In this document: one piece after another, positions 15,492 to 23,410 of the stretch
Layout of the letters: each line of letters starts with the position of its first letter
How positions within the stretch are numbered: position 1 is the stretch's first letter
Assembly (NCBI GenBank): GCA_018971385.1
Contig: JAGXAY010000009.1
Span: forward strand, 1 to 42,067
Direction: 5' to 3'
Length of the DNA: 42,067 nt
Source: Acidobacteriota bacterium
Lineage (GTDB): Bacteria > Actinomycetota > Acidimicrobiia > Acidimicrobiales > RAAP-2
Made by a program: the position numbers and the translations under genes
Notes under the pieces: model-generated
What the model was told of the DNA's origin: nothing
Databases searched by the model: none
Seen by the model: the letters and a program-made list of their open reading frames with translations, nothing else

Positions 15492-18410
15492 GTGACGCCC
15501 GAACTCAGCACGACGACATCACCCGCACCGGCCACTTCCTACGCGGATCGACCGGTACAGACGCTGGCCCCCATCATCACCGATCGACGCGTCATGATGG
15601 GCCGGGTCGCGGTAGTCGCCACTCTCGTGGTGTGGATGACGTACGTGGGTTCGTGGCTCGTCGGTCAATTCTTTGATGGTCAGGCGCACTCCATTAGGTC
15701 GAAGGTGGAGGCGGTGGTCTATCTGCTCGTCGTCACGCTACTCACGGCCTCGTCCCTGGCGTACCTCATGACGAGGCTCGGCTACATGTACCGCACTCGC
15801 CAGCACCAACGGGTCCCGCGGGCCGTGATTGATGACTACTTCGCCCACCACCTCCCCACTCTCACCGTCATCGTGCCCTCCTACGAAGAAGAGCCGCGGG
15901 TCATTCGCAATACGTTGCTCTCCGCGGCCCTCCAGGAGTATCCCTTTATCAGGGTGGTCCTCCTGATTGACAACAACCCCCACCCGAAGAAATCCTCCGA
16001 GCGCCGTCTACTGCGGGCGGCTCGCGACTCGGCTCGCGAGATTGAGGAGCTACTGAAGACGCCGGCTACGACCTTTCGACGAGCCCTCGAGGAGTTCGAG
16101 AGTTCGCCACGCGCCCACCAACCCGACGAGCGAACGATGCGGGATCTCGCCGCACTCTACGAATCCGCCGCCACCACCGTCCTCGGGTGGCGGGACCCGA
16201 GCCTCCACGCCGATCCCGCCGAACGTTTCTTCGATCAGGGTGTGCTCGAGGGACTCGCGGAGGATCTCATCACCACCTCCCTCGCCCTCACCCGGGCCAG
16301 CGACGAGGGAGTCGTCCTACCGGCCGAACGTCTTCACCAGTTCTACCGTCGGCTGGCCTGGACTTTCCGAGCGGACGTGACGTCGTTCGAACGGAAGCTC
16401 TACGCCAATCTGTCTCACGAGCCCAACAAGGCGATGAACCTCAACTCCTACATCGGCCTGATGGGCCACTCGTACCACGACGTGGAGACCGTGGCCGGTC
16501 GCGTCCTTCTTCCCGCCGGATCCGGTCGACGGAGCCTCGAGATTCCGAACACTGACTACGTCGTGACCCTGGACGCTGACTCGGTCATCCTGCCCGAGTA
16601 CTGCCTTCGTTTGGTCTATCTCATGGAGCAAACACAGAACGCCGACGTGGCGGTGGCCCAGAGTCCCTACAGTGCCTTCCCCGGCTCCTCCTCTCCCCTC
16701 GAGCGCATCGCGGGGGCGACCACCGATATTCAGCACATCGCCCACCAGGGCATGACGTACTACAACGCCACCTTCTGGGTGGGGGCGAACGCCGTACTGC
16801 GTAAACGGGCGCTCGACGACGTCGTCGAGACGACCTACGTCGGGGACTGGCCCGTTCATCGCTACATTTCGGACCGGACGGTCATCGAAGACACGGAGTC
16901 CACGCTGGACTTGGCCCGTCGGGGCTGGCGACTCGTGAACTACCCGGAACACCTGGCGTACTCGGCGACGCCCCCCGACTTCGGATCACTCGCGATTCAG
17001 CGCCGACGCTGGGCTAACGGAGGCCTGATCATCGCTCCAAAGCTCCGTCAGATGGCCCGGGAGAAGAGCGAACGGGGTAAGGAGACCAGGTTCTCGGAAC
17101 AACTCATTCGCATGAACTACTTGGCGTCCATCGCCTGGAGCACCTTCGCGCTCGTGCTGCTCCTCGTCTACCCCTTTAGTGCGTCCCTTCTCCAGCCCAT
17201 CCTCATACTCCTACCCCTGCCCTACTTCGCCGCGATGGCGTCCGACCTGCGCTCACTCGGGTACCGCAGGCGAGATCTCGCGAGTACGTATGGGTTCAAT
17301 CTGCTACTCATCCCCATCAATTTGGCGGGAGTCGGAACCTCACTCATTCAGGCAATCCTGTCGGACAAGAGCGCCTTCGGGCGAACCCCCAAAGTCCGGG
17401 AACGTACCGTTCCCGCCCTGAGTTTCATCGTGGCGCCCTACCTCATCGTCGCCGTCGCGGCCTACACCACCGTTCACGACATTCACCTGCGTCACTGGGT
17501 AAACGCCTTTTTCGCGGGAGTGAACATGACGTTGCTGAGCATCGCCATCGTGCGCTTCATCGGACTGCGTCACAGTGCCGTCGACGTCGTTCGTCATCTT
17601 CAGTTGCGTCTCTACAAGCCGCAGCGAGCCACCCCCACCCCCATCGCGACGCCGACGGAGCGGGCCAACCAGGACTGGGCCACCATCTTGCACGTGGGGT
17701 CGTCGGGGAGCTCCTCCTCACCCCGGGGACAGTTATCGCTCGACGGCCTTCACCGGCGAACCGACACCGAGGTCATCTTTCAGTCCATCTGGGACTTGAG
17801 AGAACGCCACATCGTGGGGTACGAAGCCCTCAGTCGATTCTTGGATGGCGGGGCTCCCCACTTCCGCATCGCCGAGGCGTCAGCTGAAGGGCGCGGCGTG
17901 GAACTCGAAACCCTCCTCGCTCGTTACGCCGTCGAGAGTTCTCACGAACTACCCCCCGCCGGCTACCTCGCCCTCAACGCGTCACCCGCCTTCGCCCTGT
18001 CGGGGGCTCTCCACTCACTACTACGTCCCCTGCAGCGCCCGGTTGTCCTCGAGATCAACGCCCGCGATATCTCGGACCACTCCTTCTCCCCCCGTTTGCC
18101 CCAGGGGGTGAGCTGGGCCCTCACCGACATCGACTTAAGTTCCGACTCTCGAACTCTCATTGCGAGATACACCCCGCGTCAAGTGAAGATAGATATGCGT
18201 TGGGTACGACTCGGGGCTACGGAGGAGGGACGCGGCGAGCTCTCAGCACTCCTTCAGTTGTGCCGCGTCCACGACATCGACATCGTGGTGCAACACGTCG
18301 AAGCGACTCGGGATCTGCAACTTCTCGAAAGTATGGGCATCGCTTTCGGACAGGGCTACCTCCTCGGTCGCCCTCGATCACTTCAGCCCCAGCCGCCCCT
18401 CGTTCCCTAG
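15492..18410 (+). CDS. GT2 membrane polysaccharide synthase fused to a degenerate EAL domain
   Basis: A 972-residue protein. Two membrane helices (about 39-61 and 73-95) precede a processive GT2 domain with IVPSYEEE near 128, LDADS near 359 (DxD), a VIEDTE block near 466 and QRRRW near 503. The last is the Q(Q/R)xxRW motif of cellulose, chitin and hyaluronan synthases. More membrane helices follow at about 540-690. From about 759 to 966 is an EAL domain: YEALSRF near 777, LNAS, EINA, VKIDM and GQGYLLGRP are kept. However, the usual DDFG reads TDID near 877, and the AEGVE motif reads VQHVE near 933, so a metal-binding Asp and the catalytic Glu are replaced by Thr and Gln. Such domains typically bind c-di-GMP without cutting it. 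I infer a synthase gated by c-di-GMP, with EAL doing the job of PilZ in BcsA. Its stop overlaps the convergent DUF393 stop within CTAG. Confidence 0.88.
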   Translation: MTPELSTTTSPAPATSYADRPVQTLAPIITDRRVMMGRVAVVATLVVWMTYVGSWLVGQFFDGQAHSIRSKVEAVVYLLVVTLLTASSLAYLMTRLGYMYRTRQHQRVPRAVIDDYFAHHLPTLTVIVPSYEEEPRVIRNTLLSAALQEYPFIRVVLLIDNNPHPKKSSERRLLRAARDSAREIEELLKTPATTFRRALEEFESSPRAHQPDERTMRDLAALYESAATTVLGWRDPSLHADPAERFFDQGVLEGLAEDLITTSLALTRASDEGVVLPAERLHQFYRRLAWTFRADVTSFERKLYANLSHEPNKAMNLNSYIGLMGHSYHDVETVAGRVLLPAGSGRRSLEIPNTDYVVTLDADSVILPEYCLRLVYLMEQTQNADVAVAQSPYSAFPGSSSPLERIAGATTDIQHIAHQGMTYYNATFWVGANAVLRKRALDDVVETTYVGDWPVHRYISDRTVIEDTESTLDLARRGWRLVNYPEHLAYSATPPDFGSLAIQRRRWANGGLIIAPKLRQMAREKSERGKETRFSEQLIRMNYLASIAWSTFALVLLLVYPFSASLLQPILILLPLPYFAAMASDLRSLGYRRRDLASTYGFNLLLIPINLAGVGTSLIQAILSDKSAFGRTPKVRERTVPALSFIVAPYLIVAVAAYTTVHDIHLRHWVNAFFAGVNMTLLSIAIVRFIGLRHSAVDVVRHLQLRLYKPQRATPTPIATPTERANQDWATILHVGSSGSSSSPRGQLSLDGLHRRTDTEVIFQSIWDLRERHIVGYEALSRFLDGGAPHFRIAEASAEGRGVELETLLARYAVESSHELPPAGYLALNASPAFALSGALHSLLRPLQRPVVLEINARDISDHSFSPRLPQGVSWALTDIDLSSDSRTLIARYTPRQVKIDMRWVRLGATEEGRGELSALLQLCRVHDIDIVVQHVEATRDLQLLESMGIAFGQGYLLGRPRSLQPQPPLVP

Positions 18411-18784
18411 GGGGTGACGCGACAGGCGGAGCTCGCTCCGGGAAGAAGGTGACGATGACGAGCGACCCAGCGATAGATCCTCGCCGTCAGGGGTCGCATC
18501 AGGGGGCTGTCCACCACTCGGCCGAGCGGCGAGAGCCCCCCACCCGCGACGAGGAGGGCTCGCGCGACCGCTCGCTCCCCCCCGACTGGTCCACGCTCGT
18601 CCACCCACCACACCTGGGATTCGGCCTGAATCAGCGTCAGTCCGTGACGCGCCAATCCGTCAGCGCCCAGCGCCTGGTACGCGACGATGGAGGCGACGCC
18701 GTCGGGCCAACGGGACTCAATCCAGCGGGCCGCGCGAGAGCAACCGCCGCAGTCTCCGTCGTAGATCAATAGGGACGAGGCCAC
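18407..18784 (-). CDS. DUF393 (DCC family) thiol-disulfide oxidoreductase-like protein
   Basis: A 125-residue small protein beginning with the family signature YDGDCGGCS, where the two cysteines of the DCxxC motif lie at about residues 12 and 15. A conserved aromatic block (SQVWWVDERG) and a C-terminal helix segment (PLTARIYRWVARHR) follow. The fold is predicted thioredoxin-like; a thiol redox role is assumed for the family but rarely shown. GTG 18784 has no good ribosome site, but TACCGT ends six bases before it, pointing to leaderless transcription. It lies just downstream of tRNA-Asn on the same strand. Confidence 0.85.
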   Translation of the reverse strand: MASSLLIYDGDCGGCSRAARWIESRWPDGVASIVAYQALGADGLARHGLTLIQAESQVWWVDERGPVGGERAVARALLVAGGGLSPLGRVVDSPLMRPLTARIYRWVARHRHLLPGASSACRVTP

Positions 18785-18790
18785 ACCTTG

Positions 18791-18796
18791 ACGGTA
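18791..18796 (-). promoter_or_regulatory. -10 box for leaderless DUF393 transcript
   Basis: TACCGT on the minus strand is followed by six bases (CAAGGT) and then GTG 18784. No clear -35 box is seen. Confidence 0.45.
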
Positions 18797-18828
18797 CCGG
18801 GAAAGGCCCTTGCCCCAGTCGGCGCCGT

Positions 18829-18904
18829 TGGCTCCCAGAGCAGGACTCGAACCTGCAACCTAGCGATTAACAGTCGCTTGCTCTGCCAATTGAGCTATCT
18901 GGGA
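18829..18904 (-). tRNA. tRNA-Asn (GTT)
   Basis: A full cloverleaf on the minus strand: acceptor TCCCAGA/TCTGGGA with seven perfect pairs, D arm GCTC/GAGC, anticodon stem AGCGA/TCGCT with loop CTGTTAA (anticodon GTT), T arm GCAGG/CCTGC with loop TTCGAGT. The discriminator is G and an encoded CCA follows. It lies between the sigma factor and DUF393 genes. Confidence 0.96.
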
Positions 18905-18923
18905 CCGCACCCGAGGGCACTTC

Positions 18924-18929
18924 ACATTA
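18924..18929 (-). promoter_or_regulatory. Possible extended -10 box for tRNA-Asn
   Basis: TGCTAATGT on the minus strand fits the extended -10 pattern TGnTAnnnT (the box is TAATGT). It lies 19 bases before the first base of tRNA-Asn, downstream of the sigma gene stop. No -35 box was recognised. Confidence 0.35.
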
Positions 18930-18956
18930 GCACCGGACTTTAAGGGTCCCGCGGGC

Positions 18957-19787
18957 TCAGCGCCGATCGAACCAGGCCTGGAGGCGCTGCGCCTCGGGGC
19001 TTTCTCTCACCGCCCGACGACAGCGCTCCAGACGCTTCGACAATGCTTGGCGCGAGATTCCTCGTCCCTGGGCCATCTCCTCAATACTGGTCGTCCGAAA
19101 GGTCCACTGCCAGAACGCGTCGAAGTCCTCCCCGCAGAGGCGCTTCAACGTCTCGATAATCCAGTGGGGGGCGTCATCCACCGATGGCGCCGCCTGGGGG
19201 ATGTCGTCCACGTCCCGGTCCACGTCGACCACTCGTCGATTCACGAGAGTGCGCTCCAACTCACGAATCTCGCGCGCCCGCTCCGGGGTGATCTTCAGGG
19301 CATTGGCGATATCACGTGCGGAGAACGTTTTCGAGAGATCACTTCGCCGCAGTCGTTGGAGGGCGAGAATCTGGTCCATTTCCGACTCCGTGAGACCGGC
19401 CTGCTGACGAATCGCCTGATTGACCAGTTTCGTGATCCAGTAGTAGGCGTAGGTGGAGAAGCGATTACCCGACGAGGGGTCAAATCGGTGCAGGGCGTTC
19501 ACGAGCCCTTCGACACCGGCGAGTTCGAGATCTTCGTCGGAGAAGCGGTACCCCCGTTCGACGACTCGGTGACGCACGAGAGCGAGGGTGGACTGAATCA
19601 ATCGGGTCTCGGCCCGCTCTCCGCGGTCTCGTTCGGCGCGTAGCTCCCGGCGACGTTGGGGATCAACTTCAGTCTCGAGCTCGCGGGAGGCTCGTCTCCC
19701 GGCCTCAATCTCTCTCAACAACTCCCGTTCCTCGTCGGCCCGCAAGGGGGGCAGAATCTCCAGGCCCCCGACGCGCGCCCGGTTCAC
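18957..19787 (-). CDS. Divergent sigma-70 family RNA polymerase sigma factor
   Basis: A 276-residue sigma factor with a region 1.2-like segment (LPPLRADEERELLREIEAG), region 2 (LIQSTLALVRHRV ... NRFSTYAYYWITKLVNQ near 125-160), a region 3 segment (SARDIANALKITPERAREI) and a region 4 helix-turn-helix (EEMAQGRGISRQALSKRL) at the end. Region 1.1 is missing. In region 2.3/2.4 the usual YATWWIRQAIT reads YAYYWITKLVN: one of the two melting tryptophans is tyrosine, and the positions equivalent to E. coli Q437 and T440 are K and N. It sits where rpoD often sits, coupled to dnaG, but it is too short and divergent to be an ordinary housekeeping factor. Start GTG 19787 overlaps the dnaG stop as GTGA; GTG 19811 is an alternative. 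Confidence 0.85.
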   Translation of the reverse strand: MNRARVGGLEILPPLRADEERELLREIEAGRRASRELETEVDPQRRRELRAERDRGERAETRLIQSTLALVRHRVVERGYRFSDEDLELAGVEGLVNALHRFDPSSGNRFSTYAYYWITKLVNQAIRQQAGLTESEMDQILALQRLRRSDLSKTFSARDIANALKITPERAREIRELERTLVNRRVVDVDRDVDDIPQAAPSVDDAPHWIIETLKRLCGEDFDAFWQWTFRTTSIEEMAQGRGISRQALSKRLERCRRAVRESPEAQRLQAWFDRR

Positions 19788-21577
19788 GCGACGCCCCGGG
19801 CCTCGAGCCACTCACGGAGGTCGGCGATGGCCGCCTGACGCGTCGGGCCTTCCAGTTCGTTCACCCTCTCCTTCACGTCGCGCACCACCGACATCGCGAG
19901 ACCCGGTTCGATCACGCCCTGGCGCAACTCCCGGTCGATAACGCGTAGTTCGTGAGTGACGGCGGAGCGAACGAGTTGGGCGATGACGGCCTCGGGATCG
20001 AGTTCGGCCGGCGCATCCATGACGACGAGGGCGTCGAGAAGCTCGGCCGCCTCGACCTCACCCCGACTGCGCAGTGCATCGACGGCCGACGACACCGACC
20101 CGTGCTCACTGAGAGCCGTGGCGACGAGTCGCTGACGGGGATCGACGAAGAGTCGAGCCGGGAGGTCCTCGCGCACGCCCGCGGGATTCGCGAGCAGGAG
20201 TCTCAGGGCTTCGGTACCCGGGCGCGGAAGGTCTCCGACGGGGGCGCGGGGGGGCGGAGTCTCGTTGGACGAGACCGGTGAGCTACGCCGCGGTGTGCCG
20301 CGAGCCGAGTGGCGAAGCGTGTCGACGTCCAGTCCGAGTCGGTCGGCGACTCGAATGAGGTACTGATCTCGCACTAGGTCACTCGGGTGTTCGTTCACCA
20401 CTTTGAGGGCGGCCTCGGCGGCCTTGGCCCGACCGGTCGGCGTCGAGAGATCGGCGGCGAGAAGTACGCGCTCGAGACGAAACTCGATGAAGGGAATCGC
20501 TTCGGCGACGGCCCGTCGCAGCGCGTCGGGATCCTCTCGAGCGAGTTCGGCCGGGTCGTGCCCGGCCGGAAGCGAGGCGACAACGACGTCTACCTCGTAC
20601 TGACGTTCCCACTGGTAGACCGATTCGGCGGCGCTCTGACCGGCCCCGTCGGCGTCGTAGGCGAGAACGATGCGGGTCGCGAAGTTGCGCAGGGTACGAA
20701 AGTGATCTTCGCCGAGGGCGGTGCCGCAGGTCGCGACCGCCCGGGGTAGGCCCACCTCGAAGAAGGCGATCACGTCGGTGTAGCCCTCGCACACGATGAT
20801 TTCACCCTCGCGGATGATGTCGTCCTTGGCCCAGTTCAGGGCGTAGAGAGTGCGGCGCTTGGAGTAGATAGGGGTCTCGGGAGAGTTTTTGTACTTACCC
20901 TCCCGACGGGTCTCGTCGGTGTAGCCCGGGATCACGCGGCCCCCAATGGCGACCGCTCGACCGGAGGAGTCAAAGATGGGAAAGATGAGCCGCGCTCGCA
21001 GAAAGTCCTGGTAGCGACCGAGACGGTTCTTAAACCCGAGTCCGGTACCTTCGAGTTGGGCGGGGCTGAATTTCAGCGAGGTCGTCAGGCGATCCCACTC
21101 GTCGGGGGCGAAGCCCAGTTTGAATCGGCGGGCCACCTCTCCGTTAATACCGCGACTCTTCAAGTACTCCCGGGCGACCCGCGCCTCGGGCGCGTTCATC
21201 AACTGATCGTGGTACCACTCGACGGCCTGATCCATCGCCTCGTAGAGGCGGCGCCGCTCCTGGTGGAGGTGGCGTTCACTCTCGTCCTCGGTGAGTTCAA
21301 TACCGGCGCGCTCGGCGAGCTGACGCACCGCGTCGACGAAGTCGAGTCGCTGAGTCTCGCGCAACCAGGTGATCTGATCTCCCGACACCCGACACCCGAA
21401 GCAGTGGTACCGACCCTCCTCGGCGTTCACGTAGAAGGACCCGGTCTTTTCCGCGTGAAAGGGACAGAGGCCCACCCAGCGCCGCCCGACCCGCTTCAGA
21501 GCCACCTGCTCGGTAATCAGGGCGACAATATCTGTCGCCGCCCGCACCCGGGCGATGTCGTCCTCGGATATCGCCAT
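19784..21577 (-). CDS. dnaG: DNA primase
   Basis: A 597-residue primase that makes RNA primers at the replication fork. The N-terminal CHC2-type zinc finger reads CPFHAEKTGSF and YHCFGC at about residues 38-63. The catalytic core contains the TOPRIM motif VCEGYTDVIAFFEVG near 255-270, with the acidic pair in LAYDADGAG near 310. The C-terminal helicase-binding region is present. The open frame runs 43 codons further upstream, but ATG 21577 starts the canonical MAISEDDIARVRAATDIV segment and has TACCCT ending exactly six bases before it, suggesting a leaderless start. The stop overlaps the sigma factor start by four bases, recalling the dnaG-rpoD macromolecular synthesis operon. Confidence 0.97.
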   Translation of the reverse strand: MAISEDDIARVRAATDIVALITEQVALKRVGRRWVGLCPFHAEKTGSFYVNAEEGRYHCFGCRVSGDQITWLRETQRLDFVDAVRQLAERAGIELTEDESERHLHQERRRLYEAMDQAVEWYHDQLMNAPEARVAREYLKSRGINGEVARRFKLGFAPDEWDRLTTSLKFSPAQLEGTGLGFKNRLGRYQDFLRARLIFPIFDSSGRAVAIGGRVIPGYTDETRREGKYKNSPETPIYSKRRTLYALNWAKDDIIREGEIIVCEGYTDVIAFFEVGLPRAVATCGTALGEDHFRTLRNFATRIVLAYDADGAGQSAAESVYQWERQYEVDVVVASLPAGHDPAELAREDPDALRRAVAEAIPFIEFRLERVLLAADLSTPTGRAKAAEAALKVVNEHPSDLVRDQYLIRVADRLGLDVDTLRHSARGTPRRSSPVSSNETPPPRAPVGDLPRPGTEALRLLLANPAGVREDLPARLFVDPRQRLVATALSEHGSVSSAVDALRSRGEVEAAELLDALVVMDAPAELDPEAVIAQLVRSAVTHELRVIDRELRQGVIEPGLAMSVVRDVKERVNELEGPTRQAAIADLREWLEARGVA

Positions 21578-21583
21578 GGCCCG

Positions 21584-21589
21584 AGGGTA
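21584..21589 (-). promoter_or_regulatory. -10 box for leaderless dnaG transcript
   Basis: TACCCT on the minus strand, then six bases (CGGGCC), then ATG 21577. The 58-bp dnaG/ABC transporter divergent region carries such a box on each strand. Confidence 0.5.
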
Positions 21590-21623
21590 GTGGGTCGAGG
21601 CCGCTCCATCGGTCGAGGACCCG

Positions 21624-21629
21624 TAGACT
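21624..21629 (+). promoter_or_regulatory. -10 box for leaderless ABC transporter transcript
   Basis: TAGACT followed by six bases (CCCGTC) and ATG 21636, mirroring the dnaG promoter on the other strand. No ribosome-binding site is present. Confidence 0.5.
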
Positions 21630-21635
21630 CCCGTC

Positions 21636-22613
21636 ATGTCCGACGTCGCCGTCGAGGTCCGCGACCTCACTCGTTCCTTTAAAAAGGGTGGCGTCCAAGC
21701 CCTCAAGGGAGTCTCTCTCGACGTACCCCGGGGTCAAGTTTTCGGACTCCTCGGGCCGAACGGCTCGGGCAAGACCACCATGGTCCGCATTCTCTCCACC
21801 ATTCTCGCCCCCACCTCGGGCACCGCGGTCGTCGACGGGTACAACGTCGCCACCCACCCCCAGGAGGTGCGTCGTCGCATCGGACTCGCCGGGCAGTACG
21901 CGACGGTGGACGAGAACTTGACCGGACTCGAGAATCTCACCATGATCGGGGCCCTCAATCACCTCGATAAGGGCTTCGTGGCGCGCCGCTCGCGAGAGCT
22001 CCTGGGTGAGTTCAACCTCACCGACGCCGCCTCGCGCAGCGTCAAGACCTACTCCGGAGGTATGCGACGTCGCCTCGACCTCGCGGCGGCTCTCGTCGGA
22101 CACCCGCCCGTCCTCTTTCTCGACGAACCCACGACGGGCCTCGACCCCCAGAGTCGCCAGGACCTCTGGAGCATCATCGAGGGACTCGTCGAGCAGGGCA
22201 CGACAGTTCTCTTAACGACGCAGTACTTAGAGGAGGCCGATCGCCTCGCGAAACTCCTCGTCGTTCTCAACCGGGGGGAGATCATCGCCCAGGGGACGAG
22301 CGCTGAACTGAAAGAGCAGCTCGGTGCGACCGTCCTCTCGCTCAGTTTCTCGACGGTGGACGCGGCCTCCCGAGCGGTGGAGATCATTCGACCACTCAGC
22401 CCGAAGAGCCCGGTCGTTGAGGGCACCGTCGTGGACCTGCCGGTCGAAGGCGGGCCGGCGACCGCCGCCGAAGCGCTCCGTCGTCTCGACGCGGCCGGTC
22501 TCGCCCCGACCGGACTCACCTTGCGCGAACCGAGCCTGGACGACGTCTTCGTGAGTCTCACCGGCCACCGCGTCGAGGACGACACACCCGTACGACCCGG
22601 GAGGAATTCGTGA
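21636..22613 (+). CDS. ABC transporter ATP-binding protein, DrrA-like
   Basis: A 325-residue ATPase of the daunorubicin-resistance (DrrA) family of ABC-2 exporters. It has Walker A GPNGSGKTT near 40, the signature YSGGMRRRLDL near 138, Walker B VLFLDEPTTGLD near 158, and the H-loop position is glutamine (LLTTQYLEEADRLA), a common feature of this family. The C-terminal domain (about 230-325) is the accessory region of drug and lipid exporters. It is the first gene of a three-gene transcript, and its stop overlaps the permease start as GTGA. The substrate is unknown; hydrophobic drugs or lipids are typical. Confidence 0.93.
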   Translation: MSDVAVEVRDLTRSFKKGGVQALKGVSLDVPRGQVFGLLGPNGSGKTTMVRILSTILAPTSGTAVVDGYNVATHPQEVRRRIGLAGQYATVDENLTGLENLTMIGALNHLDKGFVARRSRELLGEFNLTDAASRSVKTYSGGMRRRLDLAAALVGHPPVLFLDEPTTGLDPQSRQDLWSIIEGLVEQGTTVLLTTQYLEEADRLAKLLVVLNRGEIIAQGTSAELKEQLGATVLSLSFSTVDAASRAVEIIRPLSPKSPVVEGTVVDLPVEGGPATAAEALRRLDAAGLAPTGLTLREPSLDDVFVSLTGHRVEDDTPVRPGRNS

Positions 22614-23410
22614 GTAACGACACGTCCGTCGCGACCTATCCGACCGAGGGTCGAGGGGCTCTCTGGGCCATCCGCGACATTCGCACCGTGACGGTGCGCA
22701 ACCTGCGCAACCTCGTCCGGGTCCCGGTGCAGGTGGTCTTCTCCCTCATTCAACCGGTGATGTTCGTGGTCCTCTTTCGCTACGTCCTCGGTGGAGCCAT
22801 CCCCGTTCCCCACTACGTGAACTACCTCATCCCCGGGGTGCTCGTGCAGACCACCATCTTCGGGGCCGTCGGTACCGCCATTGGTCTCGCCGAAGATCTC
22901 CAACGGGGCCTCATCGAGCGGTTCCGAGCCCTCCCGATGGCCCGCATGGCCATGCTCGCCGGGCGCACCGTCTCGGATCTCCTGCGCAACGTCATCGTCG
23001 TGATCACCATCTCCCTCGTGGGACTGCTCGTCGGCTTTCGACCATCGGGGACCTTTCTCAACTACCTCCAGGCCTGCCTCTTGATGCTGATCTTCGCCTA
23101 CGCCCTCTCCTGGGGTTTCGCCTTTATCGGACTGGCCGCCCCCAACTCCGAAGCGGCCCAGGCGATGACCTTTCCCCTCATCTTCCCCCTGACCTTCGCC
23201 TCCTCCGCCTTCGTGCCCGTCGCCACGATGCCCGGCTGGCTGCGCCCCTTCGCCCAGAACCAGCCGGTCACTCAGGTCGTCGACGCTGTGCGCGGTCTCA
23301 TGCTCGGACTCCCCCACGGATCCTCGACGTGGATTACCCTCGCCTGGGCCCTCGGGGCCGTCGTCGTGCTCGCCCCCTTCGCCGTTCAGAAGTACCGCCG
23401 CGTCACGTGA
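22610..23410 (+). CDS. ABC-2 type permease, DrrB-like
   Basis: A 266-residue membrane protein that partners the preceding ATPase. It shows the ABC-2 permease pattern: an N-terminal amphipathic segment (IRDIRTVTVRNLRNLVR), a first helix VVFSLIQPVMFVVLF, the block YVNYLIPGVLVQTTIFG, the conserved motif ERFRALPMARMAML, then several helices and a closing pair near 225-258. Start GTG 22610 overlaps the ATPase stop by four bases, and its own stop overlaps the MFS gene start, also as GTGA. Confidence 0.93.
   Translation: MSNDTSVATYPTEGRGALWAIRDIRTVTVRNLRNLVRVPVQVVFSLIQPVMFVVLFRYVLGGAIPVPHYVNYLIPGVLVQTTIFGAVGTAIGLAEDLQRGLIERFRALPMARMAMLAGRTVSDLLRNVIVVITISLVGLLVGFRPSGTFLNYLQACLLMLIFAYALSWGFAFIGLAAPNSEAAQAMTFPLIFPLTFASSAFVPVATMPGWLRPFAQNQPVTQVVDAVRGLMLGLPHGSSTWITLAWALGAVVVLAPFAVQKYRRVT

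Noticed and set aside
15492-18410. EAL domain as an active c-di-GMP phosphodiesterase
   Set aside because: Thr replaces a metal-binding Asp and Gln replaces the catalytic Glu in my alignment, so hydrolysis is unlikely, though not tested.
22049-23317. Open frame of 422 codons antisense to the ABC transporter genes
   Set aside because: Repetitive E/G/D/H-rich translation opposite clear ABC motifs.
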